Source: JAGVUD01 sp052033935
Lineage (GTDB): Bacteria > Armatimonadota > UBA5829 > DSUL01
Length of the DNA: 64,000 nt
NCBI GenBank assembly: GCA_052033935.1
Contig: JBPOJE010000002.1
Location: 1-64,000 of the forward strand
Direction: 5' to 3'
In this document: in pieces, positions 44,351 to 52,987 of the stretch
How positions within the stretch are numbered: the stretch's first letter is position 1
How the letters are laid out: each line of letters begins with the position of its first letter
Notes under the pieces: generated by a model
Told to the model about the DNA's origin: nothing
Database searches by the model: none
The model's input: only the letters and a program-made list of their open reading frames with translations
Position numbers and translations under genes: made by a program

Positions 44351-44356
44351 TATAAT
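44351..44356 (+). promoter_or_regulatory. Putative -10 box (TATAAT) before the ATP-grasp gene
   Basis: TATAAT followed by CCCG lies 32 nt before the TTG at 44389. No -35 is convincing. Confidence 0.35.
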
Positions 44357-44388
44357 CCCGTCCGGCGTTAAGACAGGGTAATGAAGCT

Positions 44389-45849
44389 TTGACGCAACCA
44401 CAATGTCAAAATGCGGCTCCGGCAGGACTGGAGCTTCCCCCGCTTGCGGCGGACGCGGGATGGCCTGCCTCTCTCGCCGAATCCCTTCACGCGCAGGGCG
44501 TGTGGGGGGAGGATGCGTGGCACCGTATCGCCCCTTCTCCGTTCGTGCTCAACACTCAGGAAGCGCAGTTCATCAGAAAGCTCGGCTCGGCGGTCTGGTC
44601 GTTCTATAAAGCCCTGAACCATCTGTATCTGCGCAAGGGGCACGAGTGGGCGAAGGACTGGCTCGACCGGGGCAAGCCCGGCTGGCTGGCAGATTTCAGC
44701 CGGATGAACTTCTCGAAGCAACATCTTCCGTGCCTGCTGCGGCCCGACCTCATTCTCAGCGATGGGCGCATGTGGGTGACCGAACTCGACTCGGTGCCTG
44801 GCGGCGCGGGTGAGATGGCGGCACTCGCGTGGGCGTACGCGGCCAATGGAATGGATGTGATCGGCGGCGCGGACGGGGTGCCGGAAGCCTTCGCGCGGGC
44901 CGTGACGGACGTTGCCGGCAAGGAGGCATGGACGCTTGCCATCGTCGTCTCCGACGAGTCCGAGGACTACCGTCCGGAACTGCAGCACCTCGCGTCGGTT
45001 CTGCGCGCGATGGGCTGCTGCGCGTGGTGCGTCACTCCGCAGGAGGTGATCTTCGACGAAGAGGGCCTCTGGCTCGACAACGGCGAAGTGCGGGCGCCGA
45101 TTGATGTCTTGTGGCGCTTCTTCGAACTGTTCGACCTGCGGAACATCCCGAAGTCCGAACTTGTGATGTACGCGGCAAAGAAGCGCAATGTCGTCGTGTC
45201 TCCGCCCTACAAGCCGTTTCTGGAAGAGAAACTCGCGCTCGGGCTACTGAGGCACGAAGCGCTGGCTGATTTCTTCGCCGGTGAGATGGGCGAGCACTAC
45301 GAGTTTCTGAAGGCAGCCGTCCCCGAAACCTGGGTGCTCGACCCCAGCCCCGTGCCCGCGCACGCGTCCATTGCCGGTCTCACCTTCCGGGGACGGCCCG
45401 TGCGCGATTTTCTCGACCTTGCCGAAGCGTCGCAGAAGGAACGCCGCATGGTCGTCAAGCCGAGCGGGTTCTCCCCTCTCGCGTGGGGCTCGCGTGGTGT
45501 TGTCGTGGGGCATGACGTGCCGCAGGACGAGTGGGCACAGGCCCTCCGGTCGGCGTTGGAGCAGTTCGATCACACGCCGCACATTCTGCAGAAGTTCGAA
45601 GAGGGCCGGAGGCTCGATGTGGATTACTACGACCCGCGAACCGGCAAGTCCGGAAGCATGGCCGGGCGCGCGCGCCTGTCGCCGTACTACTATGTCGTCG
45701 GCGGTGAGCCTGTCCTGGCGGGAGTGCTCGCCACCATCTGCCGGGCGGACAAGAAACTGATCCACGGCATGTCGGACGCCATCATGACCGTGTGCGCCGA
45801 GGAGCGCCGCGAGGGTGGGGAGCAGGAAAGGATATCACCCGAAGTATGA
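44389..45849 (+). CDS. ATP-grasp-like ligase (glutathionylspermidine synthase-like)
   Basis: The 486 aa cytosolic protein is not readily assigned. RPDLILSDGRMWVTELDSVPGG resembles the R-x-D-x-x-x-x-G-x-x-x-x-E-x-N/D segment of glutathionylspermidine/ATP-grasp ligases. RRMVVKPSGFSPLAWGSRGVVVG resembles the KPxxGxxGxGV loop that holds the ATP phosphates, and ILQKFEEGRRLDVDYYD gives acidic metal ligands. A C-N ligation using ATP is therefore likely. It starts at TTG 44389. A glutaredoxin starts inside its stop codon (ATGA overlap), which hints at a thiol compound as substrate or product. The substrate itself cannot be named. Confidence 0.6.
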   Translation: MTQPQCQNAAPAGLELPPLAADAGWPASLAESLHAQGVWGEDAWHRIAPSPFVLNTQEAQFIRKLGSAVWSFYKALNHLYLRKGHEWAKDWLDRGKPGWLADFSRMNFSKQHLPCLLRPDLILSDGRMWVTELDSVPGGAGEMAALAWAYAANGMDVIGGADGVPEAFARAVTDVAGKEAWTLAIVVSDESEDYRPELQHLASVLRAMGCCAWCVTPQEVIFDEEGLWLDNGEVRAPIDVLWRFFELFDLRNIPKSELVMYAAKKRNVVVSPPYKPFLEEKLALGLLRHEALADFFAGEMGEHYEFLKAAVPETWVLDPSPVPAHASIAGLTFRGRPVRDFLDLAEASQKERRMVVKPSGFSPLAWGSRGVVVGHDVPQDEWAQALRSALEQFDHTPHILQKFEEGRRLDVDYYDPRTGKSGSMAGRARLSPYYYVVGGEPVLAGVLATICRADKKLIHGMSDAIMTVCAEERREGGEQERISPEV

Positions 45850-46082
45850 AGCTGTACGTTCTTCGAACCTGCCCGTACTGCCAGCATGTGCTGCACTATG
45901 CTCAGGAACACAGCATAAACATAGACATAGTTGACGTGCCGCGCGACCACGGCGCGCGCACTGAACTTCAGCAAGTGAGCGGCCAGACCTACGTTCCCAC
46001 TCTCGTTGACGGTGATACCCTCATCGCGGATGATGACGACAGGATCATCGCCTATCTCAAGGGTGCCGCCCGCCCCGCCTGA
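45846..46082 (+). CDS. Glutaredoxin
   Basis: The 78 aa protein has the CPYC redox site at residues 9-12, the cis-Pro in YVPTLVDGD, and DDDRIIAYL at the end. It reduces mixed disulfides using glutathione-like thiols. The ATG is in an ATGA overlap with the ATP-grasp-like gene. The presence of a CPYC glutaredoxin suggests that a glutathione-type or related thiol exists in this organism. Confidence 0.93.
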   Translation: MKLYVLRTCPYCQHVLHYAQEHSINIDIVDVPRDHGARTELQQVSGQTYVPTLVDGDTLIADDDDRIIAYLKGAARPA

Positions 46083-46105
46083 AGAGCCGAAGAGGAGGAG
46101 ACCAA

Positions 46106-46792
46106 ATGCCGGAACTCACCTATCTGGGTCACGGCGCTTTTCTGATAAAGACAGATAGCGCGCGGCTCGCCATTGATCCCTTTCTGACGGGAAACCCTCT
46201 CGCTGCGTCGAGCGCCGGCGAACTGAATGTGGACTACGTCCTCATCACGCACGGCCACGGCGATCACCTCGGCGACGGGCTGGAGATCGCGAAGCGCTGC
46301 GGCGCCACCATCATCTCCACATTCGAGATGGCGGGCTACTGCCAGTCCAGAGGCGCGAAGGCGCACCCCTTGCACATCGGCGGCGGGCACGATTTCGATT
46401 TCGGGCGCGTCAAGCTGACTATCGCTCACCACGGCAACACGGTCGAGACGCCCGACGGCCCCAGAGCACTCGGGCCAGCCGCCGGAATCATCGTTAAAGC
46501 AGACGGCCGGACGCTCTACCACGCCGGCGACACGGGGCTTTTCTACGATATGAAGCTCATCGGCGAGATGAACCCGCTCGATGTCGCGCTGCTCCCCATC
46601 GGCGACAACTTCACCATGGGGCCGGATGACGCTGTGAAGGCGGCCGAACTGTTGCAGGCGAAGCTCACCATCCCGATGCACTACAATACGTTCGATCTGA
46701 TCCGGCAGGATCCCGGCGACTACGTCCGCCGTGTGCGTGCTCTGGGGCTCGGATCCGAGGTGCTGAAGGTGGGAGCGACACTCACATACTGA
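46106..46792 (+). CDS. UPF0173 metal-dependent hydrolase (MBL fold)
   Basis: The 228 aa protein has the metallo-beta-lactamase ligands THGHGDHL, HAGDTGLF and PMHYNTF in the UPF0173/YtkL order. The typical start LTYLGHGAFLI is present. The substrate is unknown. It lies 23 nt after the glutaredoxin and probably belongs to the same transcript, preceded by GAGGAG. Confidence 0.9.
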   Translation: MPELTYLGHGAFLIKTDSARLAIDPFLTGNPLAASSAGELNVDYVLITHGHGDHLGDGLEIAKRCGATIISTFEMAGYCQSRGAKAHPLHIGGGHDFDFGRVKLTIAHHGNTVETPDGPRALGPAAGIIVKADGRTLYHAGDTGLFYDMKLIGEMNPLDVALLPIGDNFTMGPDDAVKAAELLQAKLTIPMHYNTFDLIRQDPGDYVRRVRALGLGSEVLKVGATLTY

Positions 46793-46917
46793 GGTACTCT
46801 CGTCCGCTCGCAAAACCTGCCCGGCCATCCGCAGGAATACCTGTTGCGCCGGGCGAATGCACAACTCAACCGCTGTGCCTTTTGGCTTCTGCCTGATTCT
46901 GGAGGGCTTACGCGCCG

Positions 46918-48282
46918 ATGCAGCTTGATATTGTAGATCTGTCGCGGATTCAGTTCGCGCTGACGGTCATGTTTCACTACCTCTTCCCGCCGCTCACCAT
47001 CGGACTCGGGGTGATACTGGTCGCCACCGAAGCGATGTACCTCCGAACGCGCGACCCGCAGTACGAGGCGTTGACGAAGTTCTGGACGGGCATCTTCGCC
47101 GTGAACTTCGCCTTGGGGGTGGCTTCGGGCATCGTTATGGAGTTCCAGTTCGGCACGAACTGGAGCGCCTACTCCCGCTTCGTCGGGGACGTGTTCGGAT
47201 CGCCGCTCGCGGCGGAGGGTATCTTCGCGTTCTTCCTCGAGTCCGTGTTTCTGGCGGTGCTCGTGTTCGGCTGGGACCGCGTGTCGGCGGGGTGGCACTT
47301 TTTCGCCACCTGTATGGTGGCGCTCGGCTCCATGCTGTCGGCCGTCTGGATCGTCGTCGCCAACTCGTGGCAGCAGACCCCGGCAGGCTTCCGGCTTGTG
47401 GAGCGCAACGGCGTGATGCGCGCCGAGATCACCGATTTCTGGGCAATGGTCTTCAACCCCAGCAGCATGACGCGGCTCCAGCACGTCTTGCTTGGCGCCA
47501 TCATCATGGGCGCGTTCTTCGTCATGAGCGTCACGGCGTATTACATCATCAAGAACCGCCACGTTGAGATGTCAAAGAAGTGCTTCACCGTGGCGATCAT
47601 CGTCGCCGCCGCCGCTTCGCTCGCTCAACTGCTCTCGGGCGATATCCACGGCCGCGAGGTGGCCCAGTACCAACCCGAGAAGCTGGCAGCGCTCGAGGGG
47701 CATTTCGCCGGCATGAAAGGCGCGCCGCTGCACATCTTCGGGATTCCCGACACCCGGGAGCGCTGCGTGAAAGCCGCCATCGCCATCCCCGGCGGCCTCA
47801 GCTTCCTGGTGCATCGCGATTTCAGTACGCCCGTGCCCGGCCTCAACGACTTCCCCGAGAGCGACTGGCCGCCTGTGCTCATCCCCTTTGTCTCGTTCCA
47901 CGTAATGGTGGGGCTGGGGATGTACTTTATTGGCATCAGCCTGCTGGGGCTGTTCCTGCTGTGGCGCGGAGCCCTGTTCAACAAGGCCTGGCTTATGTGG
48001 GTGTTCGTCGTGTCAGTGATCGCGCCGTACGCCGCCAATCAGCTTGGCTGGGTGGCCGCCGAGGTCGGGCGGCAGCCGTGGGCGGTGTGGCACATGCTCA
48101 GGACTAGCGACGCCGTCTCCCGCTGCGTCAATCCGGCCGAGGTGCTCATCTCCATCATCCTGTTCAGCCTGGTTTATGCCCTGCTGTTCGCGGTGTGGAT
48201 TGTCGTGACGCTCGACAAGATCAGGAAGGGTCCGGAGGAAGATTACGCGCCGGCGCGGCCGGGTAGGAAGGGGGCAAGGTAG
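46918..48282 (+). CDS. cydA: Cytochrome bd ubiquinol oxidase subunit I
   Basis: The 454 aa membrane subunit carries His20 in MFHYLFPPLTIGLG for haem b595, MEFQFGTNWSAYS, and GRQPWAVWHMLRTSDAVS near the C-terminus. The Q-loop is short (the non-E. coli form). It reduces O2 with quinol without pumping protons. GGAGGGCTTACGCGCCG precedes the ATG. It overlaps cydB by one nucleotide. Confidence 0.96.
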   Translation: MQLDIVDLSRIQFALTVMFHYLFPPLTIGLGVILVATEAMYLRTRDPQYEALTKFWTGIFAVNFALGVASGIVMEFQFGTNWSAYSRFVGDVFGSPLAAEGIFAFFLESVFLAVLVFGWDRVSAGWHFFATCMVALGSMLSAVWIVVANSWQQTPAGFRLVERNGVMRAEITDFWAMVFNPSSMTRLQHVLLGAIIMGAFFVMSVTAYYIIKNRHVEMSKKCFTVAIIVAAAASLAQLLSGDIHGREVAQYQPEKLAALEGHFAGMKGAPLHIFGIPDTRERCVKAAIAIPGGLSFLVHRDFSTPVPGLNDFPESDWPPVLIPFVSFHVMVGLGMYFIGISLLGLFLLWRGALFNKAWLMWVFVVSVIAPYAANQLGWVAAEVGRQPWAVWHMLRTSDAVSRCVNPAEVLISIILFSLVYALLFAVWIVVTLDKIRKGPEEDYAPARPGRKGAR

Positions 48283-49301
48283 TGGATCTCAACGTGTTCT
48301 GGTTTGTGACGCTTGGCGTGCTGCTTGCGGGCTACGCAATCCTCGACGGCTTTGATCTCGGTGTGGGCGCGCTGCATCTGTTCGCCCGCGGAGAGGATGG
48401 CCGCCGCACGCTGATGAACTCCATCGGTCCTGTGTGGGACGGTAACGAGGTGTGGCTGATCACTTTCGGCGGCGCGCTGTTCGCGGCGTTCCCCATCGCT
48501 TACGCCACGGCGTTTTCGGGCTTCTATCTCGCGTTCATGCTGCTGCTCGTCGCGCTCATCTTCCGGGGGGTGGCGATGGAGTTCCGCGGCAAGCGGCAGT
48601 CGCGGGTGTGGCGCTCGTGCTGGGACGTCGCGTTCTCGCTCTCCAGTGCGGTTGCGGCCCTTCTGTTCGGAGTCGCCGCCGGCAACGTGCTCAGAGGCCT
48701 CCCTATCGGCGCGGATACGGAGTTCCATGGCAGGTTCCTCGATCTGCTCAATCCCTTCTCGCTGCTCACCGGCGTCATGGCGCTGGCGCTGTTCGCGTCG
48801 CACGGAGCGGCGTACCTCTACCTGAAGGCCGAGGGCGATCTCCAGCGTGCCGCGCGCGGATGGTTCTGGCGAACCTGGGCGGCCTTCGTTGCGCTGTATG
48901 CCGCCGCAAGCATCGTGGCCCTTCGCGGCGCCGTTCCGTCGTCGGGCAAGTTCATCGAGCATCCGTGGGGATGGGTTGTGGTCGCGCTGACGGTAATCGC
49001 CATCGCCAACACCGCCCGGGCCATGAGCAAAAGGGCGGCCCTTTCGGCCTTTATTTCGAGTTGCTGCGCGATTGGCGGACTGGTGTTTCTGCTGGCGTTC
49101 GCCCTGTTCCCGAACCTGCTGCCTTCCACCCTCGAGCCTGCCCGCAACAGCCTCACGATCTATTCGGCGGCCTCGTCGCAGAAGACGCTTGCGATGATGC
49201 GCAACATCGTCTTCATGGGAATGCCGTTCGTCCTCATCTACACGGCCGCGGTTTACCGCGTGTTCCGGGGCAAGGTGAAGGTCGGCAAGTACAGCTACTA
49301 G
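48282..49301 (+). CDS. cydB: Cytochrome bd ubiquinol oxidase subunit II
   Basis: The 339 aa protein has the family segments GYAILDGFDLGVGALHLF and GPVWDGNEVWLITFGGALFAAFP. It completes the bd oxidase with cydA. It begins at GTG 48282 in a TAGTG overlap. No cydX-like small gene or cydCD genes are visible nearby. The gene faces the frameshifted DUF6785 gene, and their ends are 6 nt apart. Confidence 0.96.
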   Translation: MDLNVFWFVTLGVLLAGYAILDGFDLGVGALHLFARGEDGRRTLMNSIGPVWDGNEVWLITFGGALFAAFPIAYATAFSGFYLAFMLLLVALIFRGVAMEFRGKRQSRVWRSCWDVAFSLSSAVAALLFGVAAGNVLRGLPIGADTEFHGRFLDLLNPFSLLTGVMALALFASHGAAYLYLKAEGDLQRAARGWFWRTWAAFVALYAAASIVALRGAVPSSGKFIEHPWGWVVVALTVIAIANTARAMSKRAALSAFISSCCAIGGLVFLLAFALFPNLLPSTLEPARNSLTIYSAASSQKTLAMMRNIVFMGMPFVLIYTAAVYRVFRGKVKVGKYSY

Positions 49302-49307
49302 CTCTAC

Positions 49308-51215
49308 AGCCCGCCCAGACCGCCTTCGGGCGGGATGGGGACGATGTTGTAGAGGTTCAAAAGCGAAATGGCCATCCCGGTTGCGAACTCGCCGCAGATC
49401 AATCCGATGAAGAACGGGGTGGCCTTCTGCTCGCAGTCCGCCGTAGCGCAGAAGCGACGACTTGACGAGCCACGCCAGCAGAATCGGTACCCAGAGCCGC
49501 ATCACCCCCCAGCTTGTCGTTGAGACCAGCCCGACCGGGTGAAGCGGCCAGCCCGGGAGGAAGCGAACCCGCAGAATGCTCAGGATCAGCGTCAGTCCCA
49601 TGCCCACTCCGTACCCGCCCACGCGGCCGTGGTTGGACGGTAGAGGCGAACGGATCGCCCCGCTCATCGAGCCGCGCCAAACGAACTCAAGATAATCTGC
49701 GAGTACCGCACCGATTCTTACCCGACCTGATACATCACGTGCAGATACGCCCAGAACGCTGTGACGATCGCCACTCCTCCAGCGATCAACATGGCGGCGG
49801 TCATCGTGCGTTGATTGATGCCGCCACGGCCGGCGATCCGCATCCCGTCCACCTGAGACGACATCGGGAACTGCCGGTGCGTGCGTACCATCCAGAACAG
49901 CAGAGACATTCCCGCCATCTCCCTGCGCGTCCAGAACGCGTCGCCGAACCCGTTGCGCAGCATCCGGTCCGCGCCCTGTGTGTAAAGCTCCACCGTGGGT
50001 AGCCCTACCTCCGCCCGGATGCGCGCCGTGACAATGACGAACAGAAACGTGATGCCGATGAACGCCGCCGCCGTGAGCGGTCGCAGCCCGGCGCCCACTA
50101 CGAACCAGAGGATGTAAGCAAGCCCCGCAATCAGCCCCCAGAACGCGATGCTGTAGGGCAGGGGCTCCTCCGAATCGTCCATCCTCTCCCTGCCCGTCGC
50201 GTGCAGATACACCCGCCGCAGATGCCCGTGCGCGAAGTAGAGAACCGCCAGCGCCAGCCCGATCGCCGCCCCCGCGCCCTGCTCGTTCACGTACGGGAAG
50301 TCGTCCGTGATGCCAAAACCCGCCGCTGCCGCCGCCACCGCCACCTTCTCCAGCCGCGTCAGCAGAAAGAACGCCCACACCGAGAAGCTGATCTGCGTTG
50401 AGAAAGAAGCTGAGCCCGATTGCGAACGGGAAGAACGAAACAGGAATCGGGTTCGCTGCTGACCACGGCAGGTTGGGGCTGAGCTGGTAGTAGCGCACGT
50501 TCACGGGTAGCTCCGGCACTGACGGCGCCAGCAGGTGTGCCACCACCATCGTTCTCACCCCGGCCGCCAGCGCAAATGCCGCCCAGAACAGAGGGCTCGC
50601 AAGCACCTGCGTCCTGGGGTCGGTGCAGGGGCATCTCGCGGCAATCGGGTAGGTCAGCCGCTCCGCTTCCCACTGCCTGCGGAAGATCGCCGCAATGCAC
50701 AGCATCACCCAGAACAGCGCCGCCGCGAAAGAAGACCACCACGCCAGCGGGCGCAGCCAGGGAACAATGTGCCCCGGCTCGTACAGCGTCGTGTTGCCCC
50801 GGTAGAGGTCGGTGACGGCGTCTCCCGCCGGGGGCATCAGATGCAGGGGCAGGTAGGGATGGATGATCTGACCCCACTGGTTCTCGGGCGTCGCCCGCTC
50901 GATGACATAGCTCAGCCCGCTGAAGAGGATCTCGAGCTGGTCGTGCCCGCACACCGCGGTCGAGACCACCACCATCACGTAGATGATCAGCATTTCGCCC
51001 CGGCGGAAGGCAAGCCGGGGAAGGATGCGCATCAGAACCGCGTTCAGGGCTGTGAGCGCGAGCAGCAGGGTGATGGCGTTGAAGAACAGCGACGAGGTCG
51101 AGACGTTGTCGGAGTAGCGCACATACTCGACGTGCGTGACCCAGAGTATGTTGAGCGGGATCAGCAGTGCCCCAATCAGTATGGCTCGCACTGTGTGGAA
51201 CACGGGTGCGGCCAT
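49308..51215 (-). pseudogene. DUF6785-like polytopic membrane protein gene with three frameshifts
   Basis: The first part (51215 to about 50395) reads MAAPVFHTVRAILIG... with several membrane helices up to FAIGLSFFLNA. It continues in a second frame from about 50395 (ISFSVWAFFLLTRLEK, then TARIRAEVGLPTVELY) to 49718. It returns to the first frame (RIGAVLADYLEFVW, RFLPGWPLHPVGLVSTT) to about 49430 and ends in a third frame (EQKATPFFIGLICGEFATG) at 49308. The pieces together give about 636 aa, the normal size of this OPT-like family found in Armatimonadota and Planctomycetota. All pieces are conserved in order, so decay is recent or the breaks are assembly errors. It follows the deacetylase gene by 16 nt. 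Confidence 0.75.
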
Positions 51216-51231
51216 TCTAGAGGCTGTCCGG

Positions 51232-52083
51232 TTACGGAGTCAATGGGCCGGCTTCGGCCTTGGCGGCTTCGTCCGTGTTCTTCTTCTCGTCCCAGGCGCT
51301 CAGCAGGTCGGGAAGGGTCACGAATGTGTAGCCGCTGGCCGAGAGTTTGCTCAGTATCTTCTCCACCGCAACGGCAGTGTCGCCGTGCCCGGCTCCGTCG
51401 TGCATCAGCACGATGTCGCCCGGGTTCGGGGTGTTGATGACGTTGGAGGCGATGGCGTCCGCGCCGATCTTCTTCGTGTCCGCCGAACTGATCGTCCAGA
51501 GAAACACGGCCATGCCACGGCGAATCGCTTCGGCGGTGGTCTGATTGTCCAGGATGCCGTAGGGCGGGCGGAAAATGCTGGTCCTTCTGCCGGTCGTCTC
51601 CGCGATGACCGACTCCGTCCAATCCAACTCTTTGACCGCTCGCGCCGCCGAGGGCTTCTTCAGGTGACTGGCGGTGTGACTCCCGATGGCGTGGCCCTGG
51701 TCTGCGATCTCTCTCATCAGTTCCGGGTGCCTCGCCGCGTTGCTGCCCAGCACGAAGAACGTCGCGCGCGCATTGTGTTTCCGGAGCGATTCCAGTATCT
51801 TTGGCGTGACCTTCGGGTCTGGACCGTCGTCAAACGTCAGCGCGAGGAGCTTCGGCTCGAAGGTGCGCAGCCGCCGTCGGATGACCTGTCCGCTGTATCT
51901 CTCGGGGATTGTCCAGTCCTCCATGACGGGCTCAGGCGGCGCTTCGGGGGCTGGCGGCTCGATTTGCTGATTCGCGTTCATCTGTCCGGTGGCTGGTTGG
52001 GCGCTTTGCCCTCCGGGGAGGATATCTGCTCCTGTTGCCTCAAAGACGAACACCAGAGCAACGGCCAAGGCCACTGCAGTCAT
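51232..52083 (-). CDS. Secreted polysaccharide deacetylase
   Basis: The 283 aa protein has a signal-like N-terminus (MTAVALAVALVFVFEATGA), a Pro/Gln-rich linker and a NodB/CE4 domain. LTFDDGPDPKVTPKIL gives motif 1 with the two Asp, IGSHTASH gives motif 2 with the metal-binding His pair, RPPYG is motif 3, and VLMHDGAG is motif 5. It removes acetyl groups from peptidoglycan or another N-acetylated glycan in the periplasm. A frame extension to 52491 is not homologous and crosses the divergent hydrolase gene, so I rejected it. A TTG 14 codons upstream is an alternative start. Confidence 0.9.
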   Translation of the reverse strand: MTAVALAVALVFVFEATGADILPGGQSAQPATGQMNANQQIEPPAPEAPPEPVMEDWTIPERYSGQVIRRRLRTFEPKLLALTFDDGPDPKVTPKILESLRKHNARATFFVLGSNAARHPELMREIADQGHAIGSHTASHLKKPSAARAVKELDWTESVIAETTGRRTSIFRPPYGILDNQTTAEAIRRGMAVFLWTISSADTKKIGADAIASNVINTPNPGDIVLMHDGAGHGDTAVAVEKILSKLSASGYTFVTLPDLLSAWDEKKNTDEAAKAEAGPLTP

Positions 52084-52144
52084 TTTGAAGGAGCCTTGTA
52101 TATGTTGTCGTGCCAAAAACTTCAACTTAGATATACCGGTAACT

Positions 52145-52987
52145 ATGCTATCGGACAATATCACGGACGGCAATAGGCAGGCGGCCAAAAAAGGAGCGTG
52201 GGAGCGTGTGGAGAACCCCCGAAAACATGGGCATCCGCCGTACCGCGTGGCTGTCGCGCACGGAGGTCCAGGAGCCTTCGGCTCCGTGGCCCGGGAGCTT
52301 TCGAGCGTATGCGGCACGCTCGAGCCGTTCCAGACCGCGGAAACGCTGGATAAGCAGGTTGCAGAACTTGCCCTGATCCTGAACAATGCTGCCAGTGCGC
52401 CCGTCACCCTCATCGGGCACTCCTGGGGCGCGTGGCTTTGCACCATCGTTGCCGCCGCCCAGCCCGGCCTTGTGAGCAAGCTCATAATCATCGGCAGCGG
52501 CCCCTTCGAGCCGCACTACGCCGAGCAGATCATATCCACCCGCCTCGCGCGCATCGCTCCCGCCGAGCGCGAGCGATACGGGTCACTAATGCGCGAGCTG
52601 CACGCTTCGAATCACGAAGACAAGCGCGCTGTTGTTGAGCGGTTGGGGGATTTGCTGGGCCGGACGGACGATTTCGATCCGCTTCCGCTGGAGCCGGACC
52701 CGGACGGTCTCGAAGCGGACCTCTCCGGGTTTGCCGGGCTGTTCGAAGAAGCAGACGCCTTGCGCCAGAGCGGCGAGCTTCTCGATATTGCCTCCCGCGT
52801 GCGCTGCCCGGTTGTTGCGATTCACGGGGACTACGACCCGCACCCGGCCGAAGGCGTCGTCGAGCCGCTGACAGGAGTCGTGGCGGACTTTCGCTTTGTT
52901 CTGCTCAGCCGGTGCGGCCACCACCCCTGGAACGAGCGGTGGGCGAGGGACGAGTTCTTCGATGTACTCATGTCCGAGGTAGCCTAG
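52145..52987 (+). CDS. Alpha/beta hydrolase
   Basis: The 280 aa protein shows AVAHGGPGAFGSVARELS for the oxyanion loop, the nucleophile elbow LIGHSWGAW with Ser, a catalytic Asp in AIHGDYDPHP and a final His in SRCGHHPW. The fold is that of proline-iminopeptidase-like or ester hydrolases. ATG 52145 has a weak Shine-Dalgarno. GTG 52208, with AAGGAG upstream, could be the real start and would leave a 124 nt divergent promoter region. Its end overlaps the tail of the DUF5107 gene by 4 nt. The substrate is unknown. Confidence 0.88.
   Translation: MLSDNITDGNRQAAKKGAWERVENPRKHGHPPYRVAVAHGGPGAFGSVARELSSVCGTLEPFQTAETLDKQVAELALILNNAASAPVTLIGHSWGAWLCTIVAAAQPGLVSKLIIIGSGPFEPHYAEQIISTRLARIAPAERERYGSLMRELHASNHEDKRAVVERLGDLLGRTDDFDPLPLEPDPDGLEADLSGFAGLFEEADALRQSGELLDIASRVRCPVVAIHGDYDPHPAEGVVEPLTGVVADFRFVLLSRCGHHPWNERWARDEFFDVLMSEVA

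Noticed and set aside
48243..51215. Single 990 aa minus-strand frame
   Set aside because: Only parts of it match the DUF6785 family. The middle and the last 340 codons are out of frame or antisense to cydB. It is replaced by the frameshifted gene 49308-51215.
50535..51437. 300 aa plus-strand frame
   Set aside because: It is antisense to the DUF6785 and deacetylase genes, with Arg/His-rich shadow composition and no motif.
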